From NCBI GenBank assembly GCA_033297075.1, contig MU858187.1:37900-101899 (forward strand): DNA of 64,000 bases. The letters run 5' to 3'. The DNA is from Rhypophila decipiens. Taxonomy: Eukaryota > Ascomycota > Sordariomycetes > Sordariales > Naviculisporaceae. The notes beneath the pieces were generated by a model that was not told where the DNA came from, did no database searches, and saw nothing but the letters and a program-made list of their open reading frames with translations. This document shows positions 1 to 9,136 of this stretch, piece after piece. How positions within the stretch are numbered: position 1 is the first letter of the stretch; every line of letters begins with the position of its first letter. The position numbers were made by a program, and so were the translations under genes.

Positions 1-905
1 TCGTCGCAGCTGGTATTCATGAGGACCACCTGGCGGAAGTGCGGAATGTCGACCATCTTCATGTTGGTCGTGCAAGGGTGCATGCAACCCGGACATGAAG
101 CAGGAAACTGATAGACTTGATCTGGGACGATGTCACCATCCTCGGTCAAATCCGTCGTCACTGTGTCGACCAGGCCGAGGGCCTCGTTCTGTTCCTTGGT
201 GCGGAGGTACTCGCGCTTAGACCACTTGCCGACGCCGTCGTGCAGGTCGGGTGAGATGAAGGAGTTGCCCGTCGGGTCGTCAAGCGAAACTCTGAAGGGG
301 AAAGCCTCTCCTGCGAGCATGGCACGTCCCTTTTTTACAATATCGTCAATCTTGGCGTAAACTTCCGGTTGACTCTCCTTTCGCGCCTCCTGATCAGCTT
401 CGAGGTCGTCAACAATGGTGCGGAGGAGGCCCTCGACGTTTGTGAGCTGTCCACGGCCAGCGGGGACTTCTACGTCCAACTCGATGAACTTGACTGTAGC
501 GGCATCTGATTTGACCACCTGGCGTCCGAAGTCGGCCATGTCTCTGAGACGGAGCTCATAATGAACACCTTTGAGTTGGATGGTGCCAGCTGGTTGGATC
601 TCGTTATTCTGGAAGCCGCAGTGTTCGCAGTTGAAGGACATGATGACGACTTCGCGGAAGTATGGGATCATGGTCAAGAATAAACGGGTAACTCCCTATT
701 TGTCGATAAATTCCTGATTAGTTGCCATCCTGTCCATCGTTGAGTTCCGCTGCGTCGTCACAGACGAAGAGGTATAACTCACATTCTGATGGCAGTTCAT
801 ACATAAAGATTCGATTTCTTCGACGGTCCTCTCTTCCTCTTCGCCAGCCGCCGCAGGCGCGGCCTTCTCAACCTTCTCGCCAATGGGAGTGAATAGTTCG
901 GGCAT
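1..905 (-). CDS. ZPR1: ZPR1 zinc-finger protein, N-terminal part (cut by window edge)
   Basis: ZPR1 is a conserved eukaryotic zinc-finger protein that binds eEF1A and acts in its folding and in nucleolar/cell-cycle functions. The first ATG is at 905-903. Exon 1 is 905-783, the intron 782-696 (GTGAGT..TAG, 87 bp), and exon 2 runs from 695 off the left edge. The reading continues without a break for about 270 residues. The first C4 zinc finger is visible as CMNC (residues 35 and 38) followed by CEHC after the conserved block FREVVIMSF. After the first alpha/beta domain the second finger begins (CPGCMHPC). The reading leaves the window inside that second module, at MNTSCD. An acidic Ala-rich stretch (residues 15-30) precedes finger 1, as is usual for fungal ZPR1. 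The C-terminal part lies outside the window. Confidence 0.93.
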
Positions 906-1214
906 CTTGTGTTTGTCGTGATAACTCGACCTGCGTTCTAGAAAACCGCAAGCTGGATGTTGGGAGAAATTTTTGGAGGGGCAGTTCGATTGCAAATGAT
1001 ATAAGTTTTTGGCGGGGTAATTATGACTGAGCCGGGGAGAGGAAGCTCAGGGTCTAGTGGGGTCGAGGCCTCTTATGTCATGGCCCAAAAGGCTTCTCTC
1101 AGCGTCTGTCAAGTGCCACCGCCGTGACTAACGCTACCCCAACTTCCAAACTTCCCGAAACTTCTCGAGATGCCTAACGAAGCCGACGTTGGACTTCTTC
1201 GGGCTCGTGGCTTC
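906..1214. other. Intergenic, ZPR1 promoter / SNM1-like 3' side
   Basis: About 310 bp between two minus-strand genes. It must hold the ZPR1 promoter and the 3' end of the upstream SNM1-like gene. I see no repeat, RNA gene or clear motif. Confidence 0.5.
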
Positions 1215-1811
1215 CTATTTCTTCTCGAAGTCGGCGAAGCTTAGGCCAAGTCCTGGTCTTGATGATTGACTTGCATTTTTCTGGTCTAGGAGCGCCTGGA
1301 GTAGTCCTGCCTTCCTGGACTTGGCTCTTTTTTTGCTGTTGGCATTTGCTGTCCCCTTTGGCAGGGGAGTGGTGTCCTGCAAAGTTTGAGCTTGTGTGGA
1401 AGCTGCTGGTCTCTCTTCCTTCTTGATCTTGCGCCTCGAGACAGGAGCTGGAGCCGGCAAGTTGATCATTGTGAACTTGTCACAATGGCCACAGCTGAAT
1501 ACCTTGGTTGGTCCAGAAGGGTTGCTGCAACGAGTTCGCTTCTGCTTGTGAGCCTTGGCCGATCGTGCTTTCTTGTCCAAACTACGTTTGTGGTCTATCT
1601 TCAGCGTGCTGCCATTTCCGGGCACCATGATATGGCCGCAGCACGAGCAAACATGTTGTCGCTGGATATCTGATGGGGAAACCTCGTTCTCAAACAATAG
1701 GTTACCCCTCTGGTTCATGAGAAATGAAGATATTTCTGGTGCCGTGGTTGCCAGCAGATGGCCGGCATCTGTGAGAAAATTGAGAGCGGCGGTAAGGTCC
1801 GTTGATGACAT
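1215..1811 (-). CDS. SNM1: RNase MRP/P protein subunit, SNM1/Rpr2/Rpp21 family
   Basis: Single-exon protein of 198 residues starting at ATG 1811-1809. The N-terminal half is helical (AALNFLTDAGHLL). The zinc-ribbon cysteine pairs typical of Rpr2/Rpp21/SNM1 follow: CSCC at residues 55-58 and CGHC at 107-110, with a further Cys at about 95, separated by a Lys/Arg-rich stretch (residues 71-93). The basic C-terminal tail (KKRAKSRK) fits RNA binding. Family members are subunits of RNase P (tRNA 5' processing) or RNase MRP (rRNA and mRNA cleavage) in the nucleolus. Low conservation outside the ribbon leaves the choice between SNM1 (MRP-specific) and RPR2 (RNase P) uncertain. I favour SNM1 because of the basic, low-complexity tail. 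Confidence 0.75.
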   Translation of the reverse strand: MSSTDLTAALNFLTDAGHLLATTAPEISSFLMNQRGNLLFENEVSPSDIQRQHVCSCCGHIMVPGNGSTLKIDHKRSLDKKARSAKAHKQKRTRCSNPSGPTKVFSCGHCDKFTMINLPAPAPVSRRKIKKEERPAASTQAQTLQDTTPLPKGTANANSKKRAKSRKAGLLQALLDQKNASQSSRPGLGLSFADFEKK

Positions 1812-2281
1812 CGTGAAAAAGATGATGGGAAATCAATAGTCAAGGACAGAGGAATGAAACCTGCACCGAGAATTGAGTCCAACAATAGAACTGAGAGGAT
1901 GGCGGGAGGTGATGTTTTGGCGCGGATATTTTTGACAGTGTTGAGTTCACGCATTGGCCATCATGGAAGGCTTAAGTGGTACTCCGTACGGATACGGAGT
2001 ATCGTACAGTATGGATACAGCAGTATTGTACGTATTGAATATTTGGCCCTGGAGCCGGCCTCAGCCCCCGTGTAGTTCGATGAAACGAAAAAACAGCTCT
2101 GCTGGCAGTAGCTTGACATCCCAACGGTCCAGAGGAGCACAAAGTTGCTCACCCATTTCCAAATCAACAATACACCCTTGCCCGACTTTCATGTTCTTGA
2201 GATTGCCTTGTCCCTTGACCATATATACGGATTCTACCAAAGCTTGAGCTTGAGAACCTCCACCTATGCCCATGACACAAC
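1812..2281. other. Intergenic, SNM1-like promoter, with TACTCCGTA palindrome
   Basis: 470 bp without a gene. At 1980-2001 it carries a perfect inverted pair of the 9-mer TACTCCGTA / TACGGAGTA separated by four bases, followed by further GTAC-rich sequence to about 2035. The same 9-mer recurs in other intergenic stretches of the window. Confidence 0.5.
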
Positions 2282-3057
2282 CTAGGCCCGGTTTATATCC
2301 CATTTAAGCTCCTTAATGCTAACTTCGTCATTGGCCTTCTCATCATATTCGAACCACTCTCCCTCGGATAGGTCTATCGCAGTGAACTTGGTGTTCGAAT
2401 CGACACCCTCCGCAAGCCACTCGCCCTGTTGCACCTGGGTCAGCATATGGCAGGCTAGCTGGGTGGGTTACTTTGATGGATGTTTGAGCATACATCAGGA
2501 ATGAATTCTGTAAACTCCAATCCTCTGCAGTCAAACTCCAAGATCTTTTGCGCCTTGGGTGGCTCTGTCTGCTCATAGGCCTTTGGGGCTGCCATGATGG
2601 TTGCCGACGACTCTCGCTGGAAGTATTATCATGCGTCAGCCTCCAAATCTCTTTGGCGAGCCTTGTTAGGGTGGGAATAAGGTACCTTGCAGTTTTTGCA
2701 CTTCCAGACAAAGTTGGCTTCACCACGGCTGCCGCTCATTTCGTTCATTTCCTGTCATGGGTGAAACTGTTAGCCTGGGATGTATTTGCCCATTACTTCC
2801 AGGTCGCGGGAGAGACTCACAAAGCGGCTCACAGACACATTGTTCGGGTGAGTTTCTCTGCAGGACGTGCATTGCACCTTGAAAGTATACCAGAAGGGAG
2901 ACCCCTCGGTGTCATCTGGGCGAAGATTGGTGACCCTGTGATATTTTGTTAGCTGCCGAAAGTGATTTTAGAAAGTCTCGGCCGCCTTCGAGGCTTGAAT
3001 GAGGGGTTATATCCTGACATACCCAGCAAGCTCCGCGGTGAGTGTCAACGCAAACAT
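2282..3057 (-). CDS. DUF866 / CXXC zinc-binding protein (CZIB/C1orf123 homologue)
   Basis: Five-exon gene giving 163 residues: exons 3057-3023, 2935-2821, 2751-2686, 2616-2494 and 2434-2282. All junctions are GT..AG and keep frame. The protein starts MFALTLTAELAGVTNL, a hallmark of the DUF866 family. It has two CxxC pairs (C34/C37 in QCTSC and C68/C71 in KCKNC) that bind one zinc ion in the human homologue. The C-terminal half is a beta-rich, acidic region (DLSEGEWFEYDEK) ending KWDINRA. Length matches the family's usual 160 or so residues. The biochemical role is not established, and a thioredoxin-like or redox role has been suggested for related proteins. Nothing is missing compared with the family. 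Confidence 0.9.
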
Positions 3058-3732
3058 TTTACCGATGTGTATAAGGAGAGATCTGGATGGTTAAAGGATT
3101 TGAGAATTGCACGACATACAATACACCAGGGTGGCTTGTCTTTTCCAGAGTCGTGATGCCGTGGTTGGGTTTAAACAGCTGCATGTAAAGGAGGGACGGA
3201 GGGAGTGCATGCCCCGCCACATAAACCGTCTGACAATACATTTTCATACCGTATGCAGCGGTATTTGGTATTTGGGCGAGCATGTGGTTGGGTACGGAAT
3301 ACTCGTGTGAATGTCACCACCACTTTCCAAGTTACTCTAGTGCTCTTAAATCTTGCAGGTTTTTATATACACTTAAAGCTTATATGAATACGTACATACC
3401 TATTAATGAAGACATAACCATCGGCGGGCCAAGAATATGCACCCGAAACCTGGGTTTGCTATCCATCAAGAACCTTGTATTGGTGATTTGCGGAGTACGT
3501 ACCCCGTACCCGTACGGTACATAGTACGTACGGAGCTCTTCGGCATCTTTCAGAGCTTGGCTCGAGCACCCACGTTCCAACACTTACTTCCCTTGCAGCT
3601 CCAAAATGAATTAGCTCACCGGCTCGGCATGCAGAGCCTCAGCTAACAAAACTCCAATTGACATTCGCGACATCAGCCCACCACAGACCGAGGGAGAAAC
3701 GCGACCTCCGAACTCAACGATATGCCGCCGTG
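3058..3732. other. Divergent promoter region between DUF866 gene and 3733-6006 gene
   Basis: 675 bp between two divergent genes. It includes a GTAC-rich, partly self-complementary segment (about 3493-3536, repeating GTACGTAC/CCGTAC units). There is no coding signal: the longest frames lack ATG starts or are short. Confidence 0.5.
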
Positions 3733-6006
3733 ATGCAGAGCCTCTGGTCGACGACAGCCCAACAATGGGGCTGTCACTGCCGGGGCTGCATCCGAACAGC
3801 GACCAATGCAATCGGCCGCCGAGCGACGACGACGACGTCTCGTCGCCGCAAGGCCGGGTTAGGCGATGTCCTCGTCAGATGTTACTCGGCCTTCATGGCC
3901 ACCGCCGCCGTGACCGACGCTTTCTACAAGGACAGGAGGAGAAACAAGCTCGACGTGGAGATAGCCGAGGCCAAAACCAAGCTGGCCAAGCTCATGGAGA
4001 GCTCCCAGAGCAGCGACCTTGCCCGACTTTACGAGTCATCGGACAAGTACAATGACAGCTTCCTCGACTACCCACAAGAAACTGGCGACCCTCTCCATGC
4101 GTTCGCCACCACGACGGGAGCTACTCTATACTACAAAGCGGCCCACATACGGAGAGAAAACCTCTATCTGACGCCGGAGCAAAAGGAATTCTTTCCCAAT
4201 ATTTGGAATTTTCGCTACTTGCAACGACTTGAGAGTTTGCGCACCTGCCGGCAGGCTCTTGATAGAGAAGGCAAGGACCTTCCGATTGAGGATAGACAAC
4301 CCATCAATGCCGTTCAATGGAAAAATATGGTGGACGGAACCAATAATCTCGTCGATGACCTCTTGCGAGTATGTTATCGGCAAAGCGAAGCCGACGAATT
4401 CGCGCAAAATCCTGGAGCGGCCAGTTCAAAATCTCCCCACGAATTGATCCGTCGTCTGAGGGCGGAGGGATATCCTTCCTATCAGCACCCCAAGTTTGAC
4501 CCGACAAAGACGAAGCAGCGACATGCCCAAATAAACAGCATGAACCAGAGCAATATGGATGCCTTTGCCGCATGGGCACTTGAATCGCAACAATTATACC
4601 GCAAGGAGCATTACGTGGCAAGGATATGTTACAACATTCTTGTCGCCGATGTGCCTGTAGGCATCTCTGGTTACAACCACCTGATGTTAGGATTCATTGA
4701 GCTTGGAGAGTTCGAGCTCGCCCAGGCGGTAGCGGATGCCTTCCTCTGGCGCAGTCAGCTTAAGCCCACGCCAGGGACCATAATGTGTTTGTTACATCTT
4801 GCCCGGCTGACCAGAGGCGTGTTTCGGTTTCGAAAACTTGCCATGCGCATCCTGGGATATGACGAGAAAGGACTTCGCATTAAGCGTAGGAAACTTGATC
4901 TGATTCAGAGGAAGAAGAGAGTTGCCGAATGGGCCCGGGATTCTCATGTGGTTGCAGCCGGAAATTGGGCGGTAGAATTGCCGCGCATCGACTGGCGGCA
5001 TTATTCTATATTTCTCGAGACCTTCATCGACTTCAACCTCCTTCGCCAAGCGCTGGACGTCTTCTTTTACTGTCTTCGTGTCGGCTGTGTTCCCGAGGGC
5101 AATCTCGTGAGGAGGTTACTCCATGCTTGCCTTCTCTCTGCCGATGGGTCTATAATCCGCCACGCCGTCGCCGGAATGCTGCATAACGTGGAGGCGATGA
5201 CATGGGCGTTATACAACCGCCGCTTTGGCAAAACCTGTACCTTCAGCATTGCCCGCAAGATTCGAAGGCTCCTTGCCTTTCGTACCTGCGAAAACATTAC
5301 CAACCGTTTCGATAAACAGGGCAAAGCTCTCACCAATGCCCCCGCTAACAATACCTCGGATGAGTTTGAGGCTTTCGCTCGAATGTTCGAAACCAGCAGT
5401 AGCAGCAAGAAGGATGCTGCTCTACGTGTCACCACTCCGGCGGTAATATCACCACTAGCGCACCGAGATCCGCTCAGCCAGCTTGTCGTGGCCACCTTTA
5501 TCACCTATCTCGAGGGCCAGCTCATGGCCGTGAGCCACGCCATAGCAGACACATGGCAGGTACTCATCGAACAGACAAACTTTTATATCCGCAAGGGCAA
5601 GGGCCATCCAAGTGTCGTCAGAAGGAACCGGCGGGAGAGAGCCGCGTACTCGCTGCAGATGATTAGCGAGGCGGTCGATCGTCCGTCTCTCTATGCAGAA
5701 GAGGTTGAGGGCATCCACCTGGCGGGGTCGGTTCTCTGGGTGAAGCACCGACTTCAACTCCATGAGAGGAATATCTACCTTCTTGATAAACGCTTTCGGG
5801 CTATCAAGAGGCGGATTGCTGGACGGGCTCTCTGGGAGAGCGTCACCAGGCAACTGATCGCCATGAATGAAGCGAAAAAAGCATTGGAAGCTCCAACGGA
5901 ACAACTTGCCATCGAGCAAGAAATAGGACCTCGTAGGTCTCCTCTCGGTGATGAGGCGTATTTGAACGGTGTGGGCTATCCAAGCCAAATTGGCTGGCTG
6001 GGCTAA
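3733..6006 (+). CDS. Putative mitochondrial helical-repeat (PPR/TPR-like) protein
   Basis: Intronless gene of 757 residues. The frame is open further upstream, but the first ATG is at 3733. The N-terminus is Arg/Ser/Thr-rich and almost free of acids over about 45 residues (WSTTAQQWG.., RRATTTTSRRRK), which reads as a mitochondrial targeting sequence. The body is helical. Segments around residues 305-335 (GYNHLMLGFIELGEFELAQ) and 418-450 (YSIFLETFIDFNLLRQALDVFF) have the helix-turn-helix look of pentatricopeptide/TPR units. The rest is rich in Arg/Lys and coiled-coil-like, especially the C-terminal 150 residues. I do not recognise a named family. A mitochondrial RNA- or ribosome-associated role is inferred only from targeting, basic character and PPR-like helices. 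The reading is clean, with no frameshift. Confidence 0.8.
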   Translation: MQSLWSTTAQQWGCHCRGCIRTATNAIGRRATTTTSRRRKAGLGDVLVRCYSAFMATAAVTDAFYKDRRRNKLDVEIAEAKTKLAKLMESSQSSDLARLYESSDKYNDSFLDYPQETGDPLHAFATTTGATLYYKAAHIRRENLYLTPEQKEFFPNIWNFRYLQRLESLRTCRQALDREGKDLPIEDRQPINAVQWKNMVDGTNNLVDDLLRVCYRQSEADEFAQNPGAASSKSPHELIRRLRAEGYPSYQHPKFDPTKTKQRHAQINSMNQSNMDAFAAWALESQQLYRKEHYVARICYNILVADVPVGISGYNHLMLGFIELGEFELAQAVADAFLWRSQLKPTPGTIMCLLHLARLTRGVFRFRKLAMRILGYDEKGLRIKRRKLDLIQRKKRVAEWARDSHVVAAGNWAVELPRIDWRHYSIFLETFIDFNLLRQALDVFFYCLRVGCVPEGNLVRRLLHACLLSADGSIIRHAVAGMLHNVEAMTWALYNRRFGKTCTFSIARKIRRLLAFRTCENITNRFDKQGKALTNAPANNTSDEFEAFARMFETSSSSKKDAALRVTTPAVISPLAHRDPLSQLVVATFITYLEGQLMAVSHAIADTWQVLIEQTNFYIRKGKGHPSVVRRNRRERAAYSLQMISEAVDRPSLYAEEVEGIHLAGSVLWVKHRLQLHERNIYLLDKRFRAIKRRIAGRALWESVTRQLIAMNEAKKALEAPTEQLAIEQEIGPRRSPLGDEAYLNGVGYPSQIGWLG

Positions 6007-6617
6007 TAGAGTGTACTAGTACTCTGTAAACGATGACGAGGAACTTTTGTATATATAGACTTTTTTCTTTATATACCCCAACAGTATACTTCCCTTTCTT
6101 GTCAGGATATGATCTGACGACGGCTCTCATGTAACATCTCCTATTCCAATTAAAATGACACGAGACCCTTCTAGACACAGGATACCTTGGGCATCAACTC
6201 GGAGATTTTCCTGAACAAATAGACCATGGGTTGCAAAGTGACGTTATTCTCGACCAGTACCCTCAGCGCGCATCTTAGGTATAGTATGTTTTGGTTCATC
6301 GCGTCGCGGCTAAGGGTACAGCTGTAAATATATATGTTTTGCTTCAAGAGCAAGGCCCCTCCAGTCTGCGCTGGGCTCCCCTATCAAGGCATATTTTCCT
6401 TTTCCTTGTGTTTCTGAGTTCCTTGTTAGAAGAGCCAATGGCATGATGGTTGCTGCCAGCCTGACTTCCGGCCGTATTATGATAACCAGCCAGTATCACC
6501 ACCACACCGCACCTGACCTTCTCTCATTCTCCCCCCTGGACGAATCTCCGTAATTTTGCTTTCCCATTTCGCTTAAGAATTTTAGCATCATTCATCATTC
6601 CCCCACCAGCTCACATC
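6007..6617. other. Intergenic between convergent genes, nothing recognised
   Basis: 611 bp holding the 3' ends of the convergent 3733-6006 gene and LSM1. It is slightly AT-rich, with no repeat or RNA gene seen. Confidence 0.5.
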
Positions 6618-7397
6618 TCACCCCAAAAGCACATCCCCCAGATTCTCCCCCTCAAAGCCCAAGGTAGACAGCTTCTTGACCTTGCTCTTCTCCCTCACTT
6701 TGTCTTCCGCCTTCTTCTGCTTGGCTAACCGCTCGACGAGGGCTCTGTCGGCGAGATCGTACCCGGGAGGTGGGTCGTCGTCTTTATCGAGGTCGATTTC
6801 CCCCAGGAGCAAGACGTTTTCTCCGCGCACGAGGAAGATCCCCCGGTCGATGTCGGCGTATAGACCCCGTGTTTGGTCGGGGCCTGCTGTTAGGGGGGGC
6901 ACGAATATTCGCTCCTTTGTTTGCTGGATTACTAGGTTCGCTGTTGACGTTGGGTTTTTGAGGATTAGAATCATGGATTTGGGTTTGTATAGAATGTGTT
7001 GAGTTGGTCAAGTGAGCTTGGTGGTTTCACGTACCAAATTGGTCCCAGCTTCGTAGTATACCTAGTAATTTCCTTCCGTCGCGTAATGCGATCATGAGTT
7101 TTTCTGTGGGCGGGTATCGAGAGGTTAGTTGCGCTGTCAACAAAGGAAATGGGGATAGGATTGGGAAACCTGGGCAGTGATAGTGATGTACTCACTGTCT
7201 GTAAGGTCGAGGAGCTGCGCGGCAGTCGTAAACATTTGCGCCGGCAGCTGCTGAGGTCCAGGAGGAGGACGACCTAATACTCCGGGAGGCCCTGGTGGTT
7301 GTGGCATGCCCCCGGGGCCGCCGCCGGGTTGGGGGCCTCCATGGCCGCCTTGCACCTGTGGAGGAGGGGGATCTTGAATGGTGAGGTTCTCCATCAT
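6618..7397 (-). CDS. LSM1: LSm1, Sm-like subunit of the cytoplasmic Lsm1-7 mRNA decay complex
   Basis: Three exons: 7397-7196, 7103-7035 and 6940-6618, giving 197 residues. Two tandem ATG codons open the frame (7397 and 7394), and either could be used. LSm1 with Lsm2-7 and Pat1 binds the 3' end of deadenylated mRNA and activates decapping in P-bodies. An N-terminal Pro/Gly/Gln-rich extension (about residues 8-55) precedes the Sm fold. Sm1 spans [28 protein letters not shown] and Sm2 is RGIFLVRGENVLLLGEIDL. The C-terminal tail after Sm2 is Lys/Glu-rich and helical (VERLAKQKKAEDK), as in other LSm1 proteins. Both introns interrupt Sm1 in the usual way, one after LTD and one within QFAN. The long PG-rich leader is common in fungal LSm1 but of unknown role. 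Confidence 0.93.
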
Positions 7398-9136
7398 TGG
7401 TGTCGTACGTTGGTCGTCGGTTGTTTGTGTATGGATGATATCGTCCAGTTGTCCATCGGGCAAGAATTATCTTGCGCCCGTTATTTTTTTTCTCGGTTTT
7501 ATGTCGGTCGATCTATTACACCATGTTATCTGTTGCAGTTGACGTTCCTATCGCTGGGATTCAATCTGGCGATGCACGCCGCTTTCATCCCGCCATCCGC
7601 ACCCCTGCGCTGGCAAGCCCGACCCAGTGCCCCACAGACTTGGCCGCTCCGGTGTAAGGTCGGGTAAGGTAGGAGCTATTTACGCCTCAACGTTAGAGCC
7701 ACACCGCGTGGGGTCTTCTAACCCTTGTTCCTGAGGCTCAGTTAGTCAACCCCAAATTCTCCAAAAAATTGACTTGAGAGTCATGGGACTGAGTTGATTG
7801 AAAAGTGCTATCCCCTTCACGTTCCAAGTGTCTGGGGGCATGGAGCAAAAGCATCACGAGACCAATTCTGTCCAGCTCCTTCCAGTATAGCAGACTGCTT
7901 TTTCTTTCAGCACGTGGAGCGGTGAAACCATAAAGCCCCTGCTTTCTTGCGAGGTCCTTTTGGTTTATGCTATGGACTTTCTGACTATCCCAGACCGTTC
8001 TGAAGTCTGTATCCGTAACAATACAAAAGGCCAGAAGCACTGCATGGATAACGCCAGTCGTGATCTTGTCAAGCTTGTCTGAAGAGAAAAGCGGGAATCC
8101 TGACATATGGCCAATATGTCCAATAAGATCCAGGGGATCAGCCACTGAGAAGCTTCAAGAGCATTTATTGGGCTCGGGCTTGAGGCGAGCAAAGAGGATT
8201 GTTCGCCTCTTGGTTATTGGTTTCACACCACTACGCAACATGGAATCCGTAATTCCATTGAGCGTTTTTATGTTTCCTTATCTTTCGACATGTCCCGTCA
8301 TCTCTTTGACTGAAGGAAAGAGGAGATCGGGATACGTGGGTGGCTGACTGGCTTTGAGCTGTGCCTGCAGTTTTGTACAGGGTTTGGAGGACGTTCCGCC
8401 TCCGTATCCATACAGCCTCTGATGCCGGTACGGAAACAGACACCAAAGGGGTGGAATGCGCTATTCCACATTCCGTACAGAGCTGGCGGTAAGGGTGGCG
8501 TTACAGATCCGTCCGGCGTCACCACTGGCAGGAACCTGAATCTCTTGCATGTGTGCTGATTGCTGCTTCTTAATTTCCATCTCCATCTTCTGGTTCGGGC
8601 TTCCAGACCTTCCCCACCGAATACTCCATTCCTCCTTGCATCATCGCCAGGCTCAAGGGACGAGCGCATCACAAGGTGGTGCGTTGCTAACTTGCTCCTG
8701 CCAACCAGGACCTCCTTGCTCTATAAATCGGTGTACCTTCCCATGCCGCTCTTCAAGGTTCTGGACCTGTAGCTGCTCGTCAAGGTTCCTGCTTCACACA
8801 CAACGCGTACCGGTGTTACGGATCCTCCTCCTCCTTAGGTTGTTCTAGATGCTGAACGCCTCATCCCTTCTTCCAAAGCCACAATTTACACCGACTACTC
8901 ACACCAGCCATCTAATACCTGAAGCCCCTGACAATCTATTCGGATTTACTGGATCTTTGTTACTCTTGAATCTCTCCTCCCAAATACATTTGCATGTCAG
9001 TCGACACGATTTAAACACGATTTAAGGTTTCCCCTTGAAGGCTTGTCGAAACTCGGCTTTCATTTTGTGCGACGCATCGTCTGTTTAGACCTCACTGACC
9101 CGGATTGCATACGAGCCTCCCCCCGAGGCCCATACG
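7398..9136. other. Long divergent intergenic region, LSM1 and GDE1 promoters
   Basis: 1.7 kb. A minus-strand open frame at 7738-8145 (about 135 codons) has no ATG at its start and no recognisable domain, so I do not call it. Just before the GDE1 gene there is a short direct repeat, ACACGATTTAA twice (around 9005-9027), and long pyrimidine-rich runs (about 8550-8900) typical of fungal promoters and 5' UTRs. Confidence 0.5.

Noticed and set aside
7738..8145. 135-codon minus-strand frame between LSM1 and GDE1
   Set aside because: No ATG at its start (GTG), no domain, and no convincing upstream exon. A decayed fragment is possible but not supported.
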